This document shows, in pieces, positions 1 through 5,909 of a DNA stretch of 8,966 nucleotides. Below the pieces are notes generated by a model. That model saw only the letters and a program-made list of their open reading frames with translations. It was not told the DNA's origin and did not search any database. Numbering within the stretch: position 1 is the first letter of the stretch; the number at the start of each line of letters is the position of its first letter. A program made the translations under genes and the position numbers. Source of the DNA: Collinsella sp. (GTDB lineage Bacteria > Actinomycetota > Coriobacteriia > Coriobacteriales > Coriobacteriaceae); assembly GCA_022720335.1 (NCBI GenBank), contig JAIHVJ010000083.1:1-8966 (forward strand). Reading direction: 5' to 3'.

Positions 1-16
1 TAGGAGTCCAAAGAGC

Positions 17-724
17 ATGGCAGACGCAGAGAGCAACCTCGTTCCCTCCGAAGCAGCCGACCAGGTCGAGGTCGCGCTCGAGGAGCAGGCCGCAGCCGAC
101 GACGGCATCCTGTACCTCAACGAGTACCAGTACGAAAACGACCTGGTCACCGACTTCGCCCGCCTGGTCGCCTCGCCCAGGCGTCGCGGCTCCCTGTACG
201 TCACCGCCGCGATTGCCGCGCTCATCGGTATCGGCATGCTGGTGGCCGGCGACAACTGGATCAAGTTTGGCGTCGTCCTGATCGTATTCGGCGCCTTTTT
301 GGCCTGGTGGAGCAAGAACCTTCACCACACCCTCGCCCGCGACTTTATCGACGCCGTTGAGGCCGACGAGTCCATGGGTGGCCGCTATCGCCGCGTCGCC
401 GCCAACGAGGACGGTCTGATGGTATGGGGTAAGAGCGGCAAGTCGCAGTTCTTCCCGTTTGAGAAGCTCGACCACGTACTCGACGGCGAGCGCATCTTTG
501 TGGCCATGTTCGCCGACCAGGGCGTGACGATCCCCAAGGACACCTTCGTCCGTGGCGATGCCGAGCAGTTCGGTCCCTTCCTCAAGGCCCGCATCAACAA
601 AAAACTCCGTATCGAGACCAAGAAGAAGAAAATGAAGGCCGAGAAGGCCGCCGCCGAGGCCAAGCAGGGCGACAAGCCCCAGGAGACCAAGCGCAAGCAG
701 AAGAAGAACAAGAAAAAGCGCTAA
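17..724 (+). CDS. YcxB-like domain membrane protein with lysine-rich tail
   Basis: This 235-residue protein has an acidic N-terminus (residues 1-45), then two hydrophobic helices at about 57-76 and 80-98 separated by a very short turn, so both ends probably face the cytoplasm. Residues about 123-197 resemble the YcxB-like C-terminal domain: a two-helix membrane hairpin followed by a small beta-rich module with a 'GLMVWGKSGKSQFFPFEKL' stretch and a late 'TIPKDTF' motif, where the Pro-Lys is typical of the family. The molecular role of YcxB-like proteins is not established. The last 40 residues are almost all Lys, Ala, Glu and Gln and end in KKNKKKR; this could bind RNA, DNA or acidic lipids, but that is a guess. 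The ATG at 17 is preceded by TAGGAG at 1-6. The gene ends 144 bp before the kinase gene and is probably transcribed separately from the locus downstream. Confidence 0.8.
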   Translation: MADAESNLVPSEAADQVEVALEEQAAADDGILYLNEYQYENDLVTDFARLVASPRRRGSLYVTAAIAALIGIGMLVAGDNWIKFGVVLIVFGAFLAWWSKNLHHTLARDFIDAVEADESMGGRYRRVAANEDGLMVWGKSGKSQFFPFEKLDHVLDGERIFVAMFADQGVTIPKDTFVRGDAEQFGPFLKARINKKLRIETKKKKMKAEKAAAEAKQGDKPQETKRKQKKNKKKR

Positions 725-779
725 GGCCAAGCCAGGCAGGCAGCCTCGCATCCCGCTATCCTCCCCATGCACCCGAGCG

Positions 780-788
780 TGCTACACT
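780..788 (+). promoter_or_regulatory. Candidate extended -10 promoter for the first kinase gene
   Basis: The sequence TGCTACACT reads as an extended -10 element (TGn followed by TACACT, four of six matches to TATAAT). No good -35 hexamer lies 16-18 bp upstream, which is tolerable for an extended -10 promoter. Transcription would begin near 795 and give a leader of about 75 nt before the ATG at 869. It is the best candidate in the 725-868 gap, in which no clear hairpin with a T-tract (terminator) was seen. Confidence 0.35.
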
Positions 789-855
789 AGCAGCATCTAT
801 GCCACCGCGAACGGCTCGGCTCCGCGCCCGCCACTCGCAAACGAACTTTAAACGT

Positions 856-862
856 ACGAGGG
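856..862 (+). promoter_or_regulatory. Ribosome binding site that selects the ATG at 869
   Basis: ACGAGGG lies six bases before the ATG at 869. A TTG at 863 in the same frame would have no room for this site, so the ATG at 869 is the better start for the kinase N-terminal segment. Confidence 0.55.
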
Positions 863-868
863 TTGGCC

Positions 869-1225
869 ATGCCGCTTTTCTCGCAACATACCGCCCGGTT
901 CTCGCCGGACGTTCCTTTGGAGGGCACCAGCTCTCGCGAGCTGCTCAAGCGGTACCAGCCGCTCGAGACACTTGCGACCGGCGGTTTTGGCTCCATCGAG
1001 ATCTGCCGCGACACGCACCTGCGCCGCCGCGTCGCCATTAAACGCATCCCCCTCATCAACGGTGCCGGCATGCCCGCCAGCGACATCATGGATGTCCTGC
1101 GCGAGGCGCACACTGCCGCCATGCTTCAACATCCCAATATCGTGCAGGTCATCGACTTTACGCACGACACATCCTATGCCTACCTGGTCCCGCCAACGTG
1201 CTCATCGACCACTCGGGCAATGTAA
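869..1225 (+). CDS. Kinase N-lobe fragment, 5' part of the disrupted kinase gene
   Basis: As it stands this frame encodes 118 residues from the ATG at 869 to the TAA at 1223-1225. Residues 1-107 are a recognisable kinase N-lobe with an ATP-binding loop, beta-3 Lys58 and helix-C Glu79. The last 11 residues (PPTCSSTTRAM) are out-of-frame readings of the DNA that encodes PANVLIDHSGN in the other frame. The product would bind neither catalytic Asp nor substrate, and would probably be unstable. A TTG start at 863 is possible but poorly placed relative to the ribosome binding site. Confidence 0.6.
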   Translation: MPLFSQHTARFSPDVPLEGTSSRELLKRYQPLETLATGGFGSIEICRDTHLRRRVAIKRIPLINGAGMPASDIMDVLREAHTAAMLQHPNIVQVIDFTHDTSYAYLVPPTCSSTTRAM

Positions 1226-2568
1226 AGCTCACCGACTTTGGCATGGCGCGACTGTCGTCTGCCGGTGGCTTTGGCGGCTCACGTGGCGGCACCATCGGCT
1301 ACATGCCGCCCGAGCAGCTCGATATCGAGACCGGCACGGTCGACGAGCGCGCCGATGTCTTTGCCCTCGCCTGTGTGATCTACGAGGGTCTGTGCGGCAG
1401 CGCTCCCTTTATGGCGGCCACGCCCGCCGACTCGCTCGACCGCATCATCGGCGGCGCCACCTATCCCAACGAGCTGATACCACACTTCCCCCCGGGAGCC
1501 GAGGCCGCGCTCATGAGCGCGCTCTCCCCCATGCCGCAGGACCGCCCCAACAGCATCGAGGCATTTTGCGACCAGCTCCTTGCCGGTCTGGGCAGCGTGC
1601 GCGAGGGCCGTCGCAGCCTGGAGCAAATGGTTGGCGAACTTTCGGATGACGAGCAGGAGCTCGACGATATCGAGCCGTCGCACTACGAGGACGACGCCAT
1701 TGAGGTCGACCCCGCACTCGGCTGGGCGGGCACGCGCTGGAGCCATACGCGCGACTACACCATGCGCACTATCTCGGCGCTAACGTGCGGCACCTTTAGC
1801 TTTTTGCTGATGCAAACGGCCGGGGTCGCGACGCTTCCCGGCCTGGTCATTGCGGCCATCGCGATCGGAGCGGCGGCTGGCCTGGCCCCCCAGATCGGCT
1901 CGGCCATCTCGGCTGTGGGCTTTTTGGTGCTCATGGCCAACGCCACCATGCAGGCGCAGGGCATCCTGTCGATGCTGCCCGTCGCGGTGATCTTTGCCGC
2001 CGCCATGTCCGGTTGGTGGATCGCCTGGGGTCGCACCGAGACTGCCGCGAGCGCCGCGCTCACCTGCGCGGTGGCACTTGGCTGTCTAACGGGCGACGCC
2101 CTCCTTGCCGCCGGGGTCGCCGCCGGCATCGCTGCCTTTTGGCTCGGCCCGGCAAGCGCCGCCGCGGCAACGGGCATGGGCGCGCTTTTTGCCCGTCTGG
2201 CCACGGTCGCGCTTTCAGCCGGAGGCGTGCTGGGGCTCGGTAACGTTGCCGCAGCGCTGGGAGACCCGCTCCTTTGGGCTGCCTTTGTGCTGGTCGCGGC
2301 AACTGCCGCAGCGTCATCCGCGCTGCTCAATGCCCATGCCAAGCGTGCCGATCAGGGCTCAAACCTTGCCGCAATCGCCGCCATCGCTGTCACCGGCATC
2401 GGCTGCGCAGCGGCGTCCTGTCTTGCACACCATATGGAAATTGCCGGCCTTGCAGCCGCGGTCATCGCCAAGGCGGCGGTTGCGGGAATCCTATCCTCTA
2501 TAATCGTTGGGATATGCCTATATTTGCTCGGATACCAAAGAACCTATACGGAGAGTGATCTTTCGTGA
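1198..2568 (+). CDS. Kinase C-lobe fragment with polytopic membrane domain, 3' part of the disrupted kinase gene
   Basis: From the GTG at 1198 this frame encodes 456 residues, though the open frame and kinase homology already begin at 1189 (PAN). Visible kinase landmarks are DFG (residues 13-15), GTIGYMPPE in place of the usual APE segment (31-39), the conserved Asp53 of helix F (RADVF) and Arg116 (DRP) near the end of the lobe. Residues 149-172 are strongly acidic. Residues about 188-447 hold roughly ten Ala/Gly-rich hydrophobic helices, an unusually large membrane region for a bacterial Ser/Thr kinase, which mostly have a single helix. No ribosome binding site precedes the GTG, so independent translation is doubtful. 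The protein ends RTYTESDLS and its TGA overlaps the fhaA start codon. Confidence 0.6.
   Translation: MLIDHSGNVKLTDFGMARLSSAGGFGGSRGGTIGYMPPEQLDIETGTVDERADVFALACVIYEGLCGSAPFMAATPADSLDRIIGGATYPNELIPHFPPGAEAALMSALSPMPQDRPNSIEAFCDQLLAGLGSVREGRRSLEQMVGELSDDEQELDDIEPSHYEDDAIEVDPALGWAGTRWSHTRDYTMRTISALTCGTFSFLLMQTAGVATLPGLVIAAIAIGAAAGLAPQIGSAISAVGFLVLMANATMQAQGILSMLPVAVIFAAAMSGWWIAWGRTETAASAALTCAVALGCLTGDALLAAGVAAGIAAFWLGPASAAAATGMGALFARLATVALSAGGVLGLGNVAAALGDPLLWAAFVLVAATAAASSALLNAHAKRADQGSNLAAIAAIAVTGIGCAAASCLAHHMEIAGLAAAVIAKAAVAGILSSIIVGICLYLLGYQRTYTESDLS
2499..2504 (+). promoter_or_regulatory. Candidate internal promoter (-10 TATAAT) for the fhaA-rodA/pbpA unit
   Basis: A perfect TATAAT sits 61 bases before the fhaA start codon, inside the last codons of the kinase gene. 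The surrounding stretch (about 2488-2541) is markedly AT-rich and uses codons that are rare elsewhere in the window (CTA, ATA, ATA, CTA, TTG, AGA), as expected if the DNA is also selected as a promoter. No convincing -35 lies at 16-18 bp; TTGCGG at 2480-2485 is too close (13 bp). The leader would be about 55 nt. Confidence 0.4.
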
Positions 2569-3575
2569 ACTTCCTGAACATCTTCGAGGACCACGTGGCC
2601 GGCATCTTCGGTGCCACCCGTGCCCCGTTCTCCTTTAAGAAGCTTGCCAAGCAGGCCGCTCGCGACATGGAGGATCAGACTCTGGTGATCAACGGCGTCA
2701 ACACCGCGCCGGCACTCTATACCATCCTGATCGCCGCCGACGACGATCCCATGCTCGCCCCGTTCTACCCCGAGCTTTCGCGCGAAGTCCGCGAGTTTGT
2801 GAAGGCACAGGCCGAAAAGCGCCGCTATGTGTTTGTCGGCGAACCTCTCGTTCGCTTTATGATCGACCCGCAGCTGCGTGCCGGTAAGTTCTCGGTCTTT
2901 GCCGAGAACGTCGACGCCCCCACGCTCGGTCGTCTGTACGAGGAAGAGCGCGCCTACCAGAATGGCCTGGGCCAGAACAACTCGGCCGCAAGCCGCGCCG
3001 CCAGCGCTCCCCGCGCCGGTAAGCAGCAATTCGCCGCTCCGCAGCAACAGCGCCCCGCCGCCATGCCCCAGCAGCCGACGCCCCGTGCCGCCGCTCCCGA
3101 CCCGCTTGCCGTGGCAGACCCCTTCGCGCCTAGCGTCCCCGATCCCGCCGCCGCACCCATCCCGGTGCCGCAGACCGTCTCGCGCGACGCGCTTGCCGGC
3201 ATGGGCGGAGCCGCCGCGACCGGCGCCGCCGTGGGCCTTGGCGCCGCGGCCGGTATTGCCTCCAACATGGCGAGCACCCGCGCCCCGCAGCGCCCGCTCG
3301 CCCAGCTCGTCGACGTCGTGAGCGGCGAGAGCCACAGCATCACTTCCGCGCAGGTGACCATCGGTCGCGAGCGTTCGGTTTCTGACATCGCCCTGCGCGA
3401 CCCCAACGTGTCGCGCCGTCACGCCCAGCTCACCTTTACCGGTTCGGACTGGTCGATCGAGGACCTCAATTCCACCAACGGCACGCTCGTCAACAACCGC
3501 CGCATCACGCGCTGCCCGCTGCGCAACGGCGACCTGCTGACGTTTGGCCTGAGCACCTTTGAATTTAGGGGATAG
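2565..3575 (+). CDS. fhaA: FhaA: DUF3662 and FHA domain phosphothreonine-binding protein
   Basis: This 336-residue soluble protein has the FhaA layout. Residues 1-118 match the FhaA N-terminal domain (DUF3662), starting MNFLNIFEDHVAGIFGATRA. Residues 136-210 are a linker rich in Ala, Pro and Gln, and 211-236 a Gly/Ala-rich segment. A C-terminal FHA domain spans about 245-336 with the expected phosphothreonine-binding signature: GRE (267-269), SRRH (283-286) and NSTNGT (302-307). In mycobacteria FhaA binds phosphorylated partners, including the lipid II flippase MviN/MurJ, and restrains peptidoglycan synthesis; a similar role here is inferred from synteny. The GTG start at 2565 overlaps the kinase stop (GTGA) and has CGGAGAG at 2549-2555. 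The gene is followed after 6 bp by fhaB. Confidence 0.93.
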   Translation: MNFLNIFEDHVAGIFGATRAPFSFKKLAKQAARDMEDQTLVINGVNTAPALYTILIAADDDPMLAPFYPELSREVREFVKAQAEKRRYVFVGEPLVRFMIDPQLRAGKFSVFAENVDAPTLGRLYEEERAYQNGLGQNNSAASRAASAPRAGKQQFAAPQQQRPAAMPQQPTPRAAAPDPLAVADPFAPSVPDPAAAPIPVPQTVSRDALAGMGGAAATGAAVGLGAAAGIASNMASTRAPQRPLAQLVDVVSGESHSITSAQVTIGRERSVSDIALRDPNVSRRHAQLTFTGSDWSIEDLNSTNGTLVNNRRITRCPLRNGDLLTFGLSTFEFRG

Positions 3576-3581
3576 TCGCTT

Positions 3582-3998
3582 ATGAACATCGATATCGTCC
3601 TTTTTGCAGGCCGCATCGTCCTGGTCGCCCTGCTCTACATCTTCCTGTTCGCCGTCATGAAAACCGGCGTGGGACTCGTACGCGGCCAGCGCCGCGACTC
3701 CGCTATCTGGACGATCGATGTGGACAAGGGTCCGCGCGGCATCCGTGGCATCCATGTAGACATGCTCGGCCCCGTCATCGTGGGCCGCTCGCCGTCCTCG
3801 GACATCTGCATCAACGAGCCGTTTGTCTCGGCCTCGCACGCACGCTTTTCGCTGCAGGGCCCGGCACTCATCATCGAGGACCTCAACTCGCTGAACGGCA
3901 CGCTCGTTAACGGCCGTCAGCTGGTGGAGCCCGCAACGCTGCGCGAGGGTGACGAGGTCCAGATTGGCGACGTGGTCATGAAGGTGAACCGTCGATGA
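3582..3998 (+). CDS. fhaB: FhaB/FipA-type membrane-anchored FHA protein
   Basis: This 138-residue protein has one N-terminal membrane helix at about 5-26, a basic linker (about 27-40) and an FHA domain at about 45-138. The FHA phosphothreonine-binding residues are all present: GRS (68-70), SASHAR (83-88) and NSLNGT (102-107). The size and layout match mycobacterial FhaB (FipA), which joins kinase signalling to the division and elongation machinery and lies in the same gene order. The start ATG at 3582 is supported by AGGGGA at 3567-3572, which lies within the last codons of fhaA. The stop overlaps the phosphatase start as ATGA, so the two genes are probably translationally coupled. Its nearest functional targets are likely phosphorylated neighbours such as the kinases or the RodA-PbpA fusion; this is inference. 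Confidence 0.92.
   Translation: MNIDIVLFAGRIVLVALLYIFLFAVMKTGVGLVRGQRRDSAIWTIDVDKGPRGIRGIHVDMLGPVIVGRSPSSDICINEPFVSASHARFSLQGPALIIEDLNSLNGTLVNGRQLVEPATLREGDEVQIGDVVMKVNRR
3981..3987 (+). promoter_or_regulatory. Ribosome binding site that supports the long form of the phosphatase
   Basis: AAGGTGA lies seven bases before the ATG at 3995, which itself overlaps the fhaB stop. This supports translation of the long N-terminal extension rather than initiation at an internal Met near the phosphatase domain. Confidence 0.6.
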
Positions 3999-5893
3999 TC
4001 GACGAGGAGAACAAGTCCGCAACCATGCCCGAGACGCCGACTGCCCCCGCAGCTGCGCCGGCTCATGCCGCTCCGGCGCGCCCTGCGACCGTGGAGCCCG
4101 AGGACACCGTGTTCTCCCTGCCTCTTTCGCATGTAACTCAAGAATATCCGGCACTCGTCGATGACGAGGACGCCGGCACCGAGCAGCTCGACGCCCCCAT
4201 CGGCGCGCACGCTGCCGAGCAGCCCGCGGAACCGGAGGCAACGCCCGCACCGGCTCACTTCGCCGAGCCCGTCGCCGAGGCGATTAACGAGAGCGCTGCC
4301 GTGTTTGCCGCCCCCGAGCCTGCCGCACCGGTATTCCCCGTCGCCCCGGCAAGCGAGGCGGCGCCCGCATCTGCAACGCCTGCCGAAGTCGAGCAGCCCG
4401 TTGCCGCGCCCGCTGCAGCTCCCGAGTCCTCCGCTCAACCCCAGAGTACGCCCGCGCCGTCGCACTTTGCGACGCCCGAGCCGACGGCTGTCGAGCCGCA
4501 GCAGGACGGCGATCCCGCCGACCGCGTAACCGAAGATCTCAACCTTCCGGACGTCTCCGACGCCGAGTCGGGCAACGATGCCGACACCGTCTCCCCCGGC
4601 GACACCGCCGAGATCGATGTCGCCGCCGTGGAGGCAAAGCTCAAAGATCCCGGCTCGACCATGAGCTTTGAGCCGCTGACCGACGAGCGCATCGAGACCG
4701 ACTCGACCTACGACGCCGGCACCACCACGCAGCTTATGTGGGGCGCCCGCTCCGACGTCGGATGCGTACGCCCGCACAATGAGGACTCCTATCTGGTGCA
4801 GTCGCCGCTCTTTTGCGTGTGCGACGGCATGGGAGGACACGCCGCCGGCGAGGTGGCATCCTCCATCGCCGTCGAGACCATCGCCAAGACGGCACCGCAG
4901 TCCGCCGACGCCGCGCGCCTGGCCGCAGCCGTCGAGGCCGCCAACGCCGCCGTGATCGAGGCCGCCCTCAACGGCCTGGGCAAACCCGGCATGGGATGCA
5001 CGGCCACCTGCGCCTACATCGAAAACGACACGCTCGCCATCGCCCACGTGGGCGACTCGCGCGCCTACCTGCTCCACGAGGGTACGCTCATCCGCGTGAC
5101 CCGCGACCACTCCTACGTGGAGGAGCTCGTGGATGCCGGCGAGATTACGGCCGACGAGGCCCGCGTCCACCCCAACCGCTCGGTCATCACCCGTGCGCTG
5201 GGCTCGGATCCCGCCATGTATGCCGACCACTTTACCCTGCACATCGAGGAAGGCGACCGCCTGATTCTGTGCTCCGACGGTCTTTCGAGCATGATTCCCG
5301 ATAGCGATATCGAGAACATCGCCACGCAGTCCTCGAGCGCACAGATCTGTGTCGACAACTTGGTGGACGCGGCGCTCGCCGCCGGCGGCCACGACAATGT
5401 GACCGTGGTGGTCGTCGATCTGGTCGACGACGGCGTCATGCGCGAGGCAAAACGCGTCCGACGCCGCAATGTCACCATCGCCACCGTCTTGGCCCTTGTC
5501 TTTGTGCTGGTAGCAGGCATCTGGGCATACACGGGCGTCACCGGCTCCTATTACTTGGGAACCTACCACGGCAATGTCGCCGTCTGGCGCGGCCTGCCCG
5601 GCAAGACGCTCGGGGTCGAGCTCCACTGGCTCGAGAGCGAAACCAGCATCAAGCTGTCCGACCTGCCCGAAGACACGCAAAACCGCCTGAAGGCAGGCAT
5701 TCCGCAAACGAGTGTCGACGATGCGCAGGACACCATTTCCAAGTACCGCCATCAGATTGACGAGGAGCAGACCCGTCAGGTGATTGACGCGCAAACGATT
5801 CGCGACAACACCGATCAGGAATCCACCTCCGAGTCAGATTCCGAGAAAACCGCCGAACAGTCAGCCGAGGCCGAAGCCTCCGATAAGAATTAG
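3995..5893 (+). CDS. pstP: PstP-type PP2C Ser/Thr phosphatase with long disordered N-terminus
   Basis: This 632-residue protein removes phosphate from Ser/Thr residues set by the locus kinases. Residues 1-245 are low-complexity and rich in Ala, Pro, Glu, Thr and Ser. The PP2C domain is at about 247-478 with its metal-binding and catalytic motifs intact: HNED (261-264), DGMGGH (277-282), GDSR (353-356), SDGL (427-430) and GGHDNVT (464-470). A basic segment (RVRRR) precedes one membrane helix at about 493-513. The outer part begins GSYYLGTYHGNVAVWRGLPG, the Tyr-rich start typical of PstP outer segments, and ends in a Ser/Glu-rich tail. The family normally begins directly with the phosphatase domain, so the extension is unusual; the coupled start and ribosome binding site argue that it is real. 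The next gene starts 16 bp after the stop. Confidence 0.93.
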   Translation: MIDEENKSATMPETPTAPAAAPAHAAPARPATVEPEDTVFSLPLSHVTQEYPALVDDEDAGTEQLDAPIGAHAAEQPAEPEATPAPAHFAEPVAEAINESAAVFAAPEPAAPVFPVAPASEAAPASATPAEVEQPVAAPAAAPESSAQPQSTPAPSHFATPEPTAVEPQQDGDPADRVTEDLNLPDVSDAESGNDADTVSPGDTAEIDVAAVEAKLKDPGSTMSFEPLTDERIETDSTYDAGTTTQLMWGARSDVGCVRPHNEDSYLVQSPLFCVCDGMGGHAAGEVASSIAVETIAKTAPQSADAARLAAAVEAANAAVIEAALNGLGKPGMGCTATCAYIENDTLAIAHVGDSRAYLLHEGTLIRVTRDHSYVEELVDAGEITADEARVHPNRSVITRALGSDPAMYADHFTLHIEEGDRLILCSDGLSSMIPDSDIENIATQSSSAQICVDNLVDAALAAGGHDNVTVVVVDLVDDGVMREAKRVRRRNVTIATVLALVFVLVAGIWAYTGVTGSYYLGTYHGNVAVWRGLPGKTLGVELHWLESETSIKLSDLPEDTQNRLKAGIPQTSVDDAQDTISKYRHQIDEEQTRQVIDAQTIRDNTDQESTSESDSEKTAEQSAEAEASDKN

Positions 5894-5901
5894 AAAGGGA
5901 G
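5894..5901 (+). promoter_or_regulatory. Ribosome binding site that sets the start of the RodA-PbpA fusion
   Basis: AAAGGGAG lies eight bases before the ATG at 5910. The same frame is open upstream to an ATG at 5784, but those 42 codons overlap the phosphatase gene, encode a Pro/Arg-rich stretch unlike a RodA N-terminus and lack such a site. Confidence 0.75.
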
Positions 5902-5909
5902 TGCCGCTT

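Larger units (their letters stand above)
869..2568 (+). pseudogene. Membrane-anchored Ser/Thr kinase, disrupted by loss of the catalytic loop plus a frameshift
   Basis: Two adjacent frames together spell one Hanks-type Ser/Thr kinase. The first frame (869-1189) gives the N-lobe: Gly-rich loop LATGGFGSI at residues 35-43, VAIK with Lys58, and the helix-C Glu79 in LREA. It reads through '...YAYLV', the end of beta strand 5, then leaves the kinase pattern. The second frame resumes at 1189 with PANVLIDHSG and DFG. Everything that normally lies between (hinge, helices D and E, and the HxDxK catalytic loop) is absent. By comparison with PknB about 49 codons are missing; the frame change requires a loss of 3n+1 bases, for example about 148. 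Downstream are the rest of the C-lobe, an acidic juxtamembrane segment and about ten membrane helices. The gene overlaps fhaA by 4 bp (GTGA). No active kinase can come from this sequence as given. A collapsed or chimeric assembly at about 1189 is a serious alternative to a true mutation. Confidence 0.75.

Noticed and set aside
1223..1225. Programmed ribosomal frameshift to join the two kinase frames
   Set aside because: No slippery heptamer is visible at the junction, and a frameshift could not restore the missing catalytic loop.
3196..3272. Gly/Ala-rich segment of FhaA (about residues 211-236) as a membrane helix
   Set aside because: It is mostly small residues with few large hydrophobic ones, and FhaA proteins are soluble; it reads as a flexible linker.
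2544..4250. A 568-codon open frame on the - strand opposite fhaA and fhaB
   Set aside because: It is the mirror of high-GC coding bias: low-complexity Arg/Gly/Ala/His text, no recognisable domain, and it overlaps two well-supported genes.
3917..5794. A 625-codon open frame on the - strand opposite the phosphatase gene
   Set aside because: Same cause; its Gly/Val/Asp-rich text has no domain pattern, while the + strand encodes all PP2C motifs.
5784..5909. A 42-codon N-terminal extension of the RodA-PbpA fusion
   Set aside because: It overlaps the end of the phosphatase gene, is Pro/Arg-rich and lacks a ribosome binding site, whereas the ATG at 5910 has a strong one and gives a normal RodA N-terminus.
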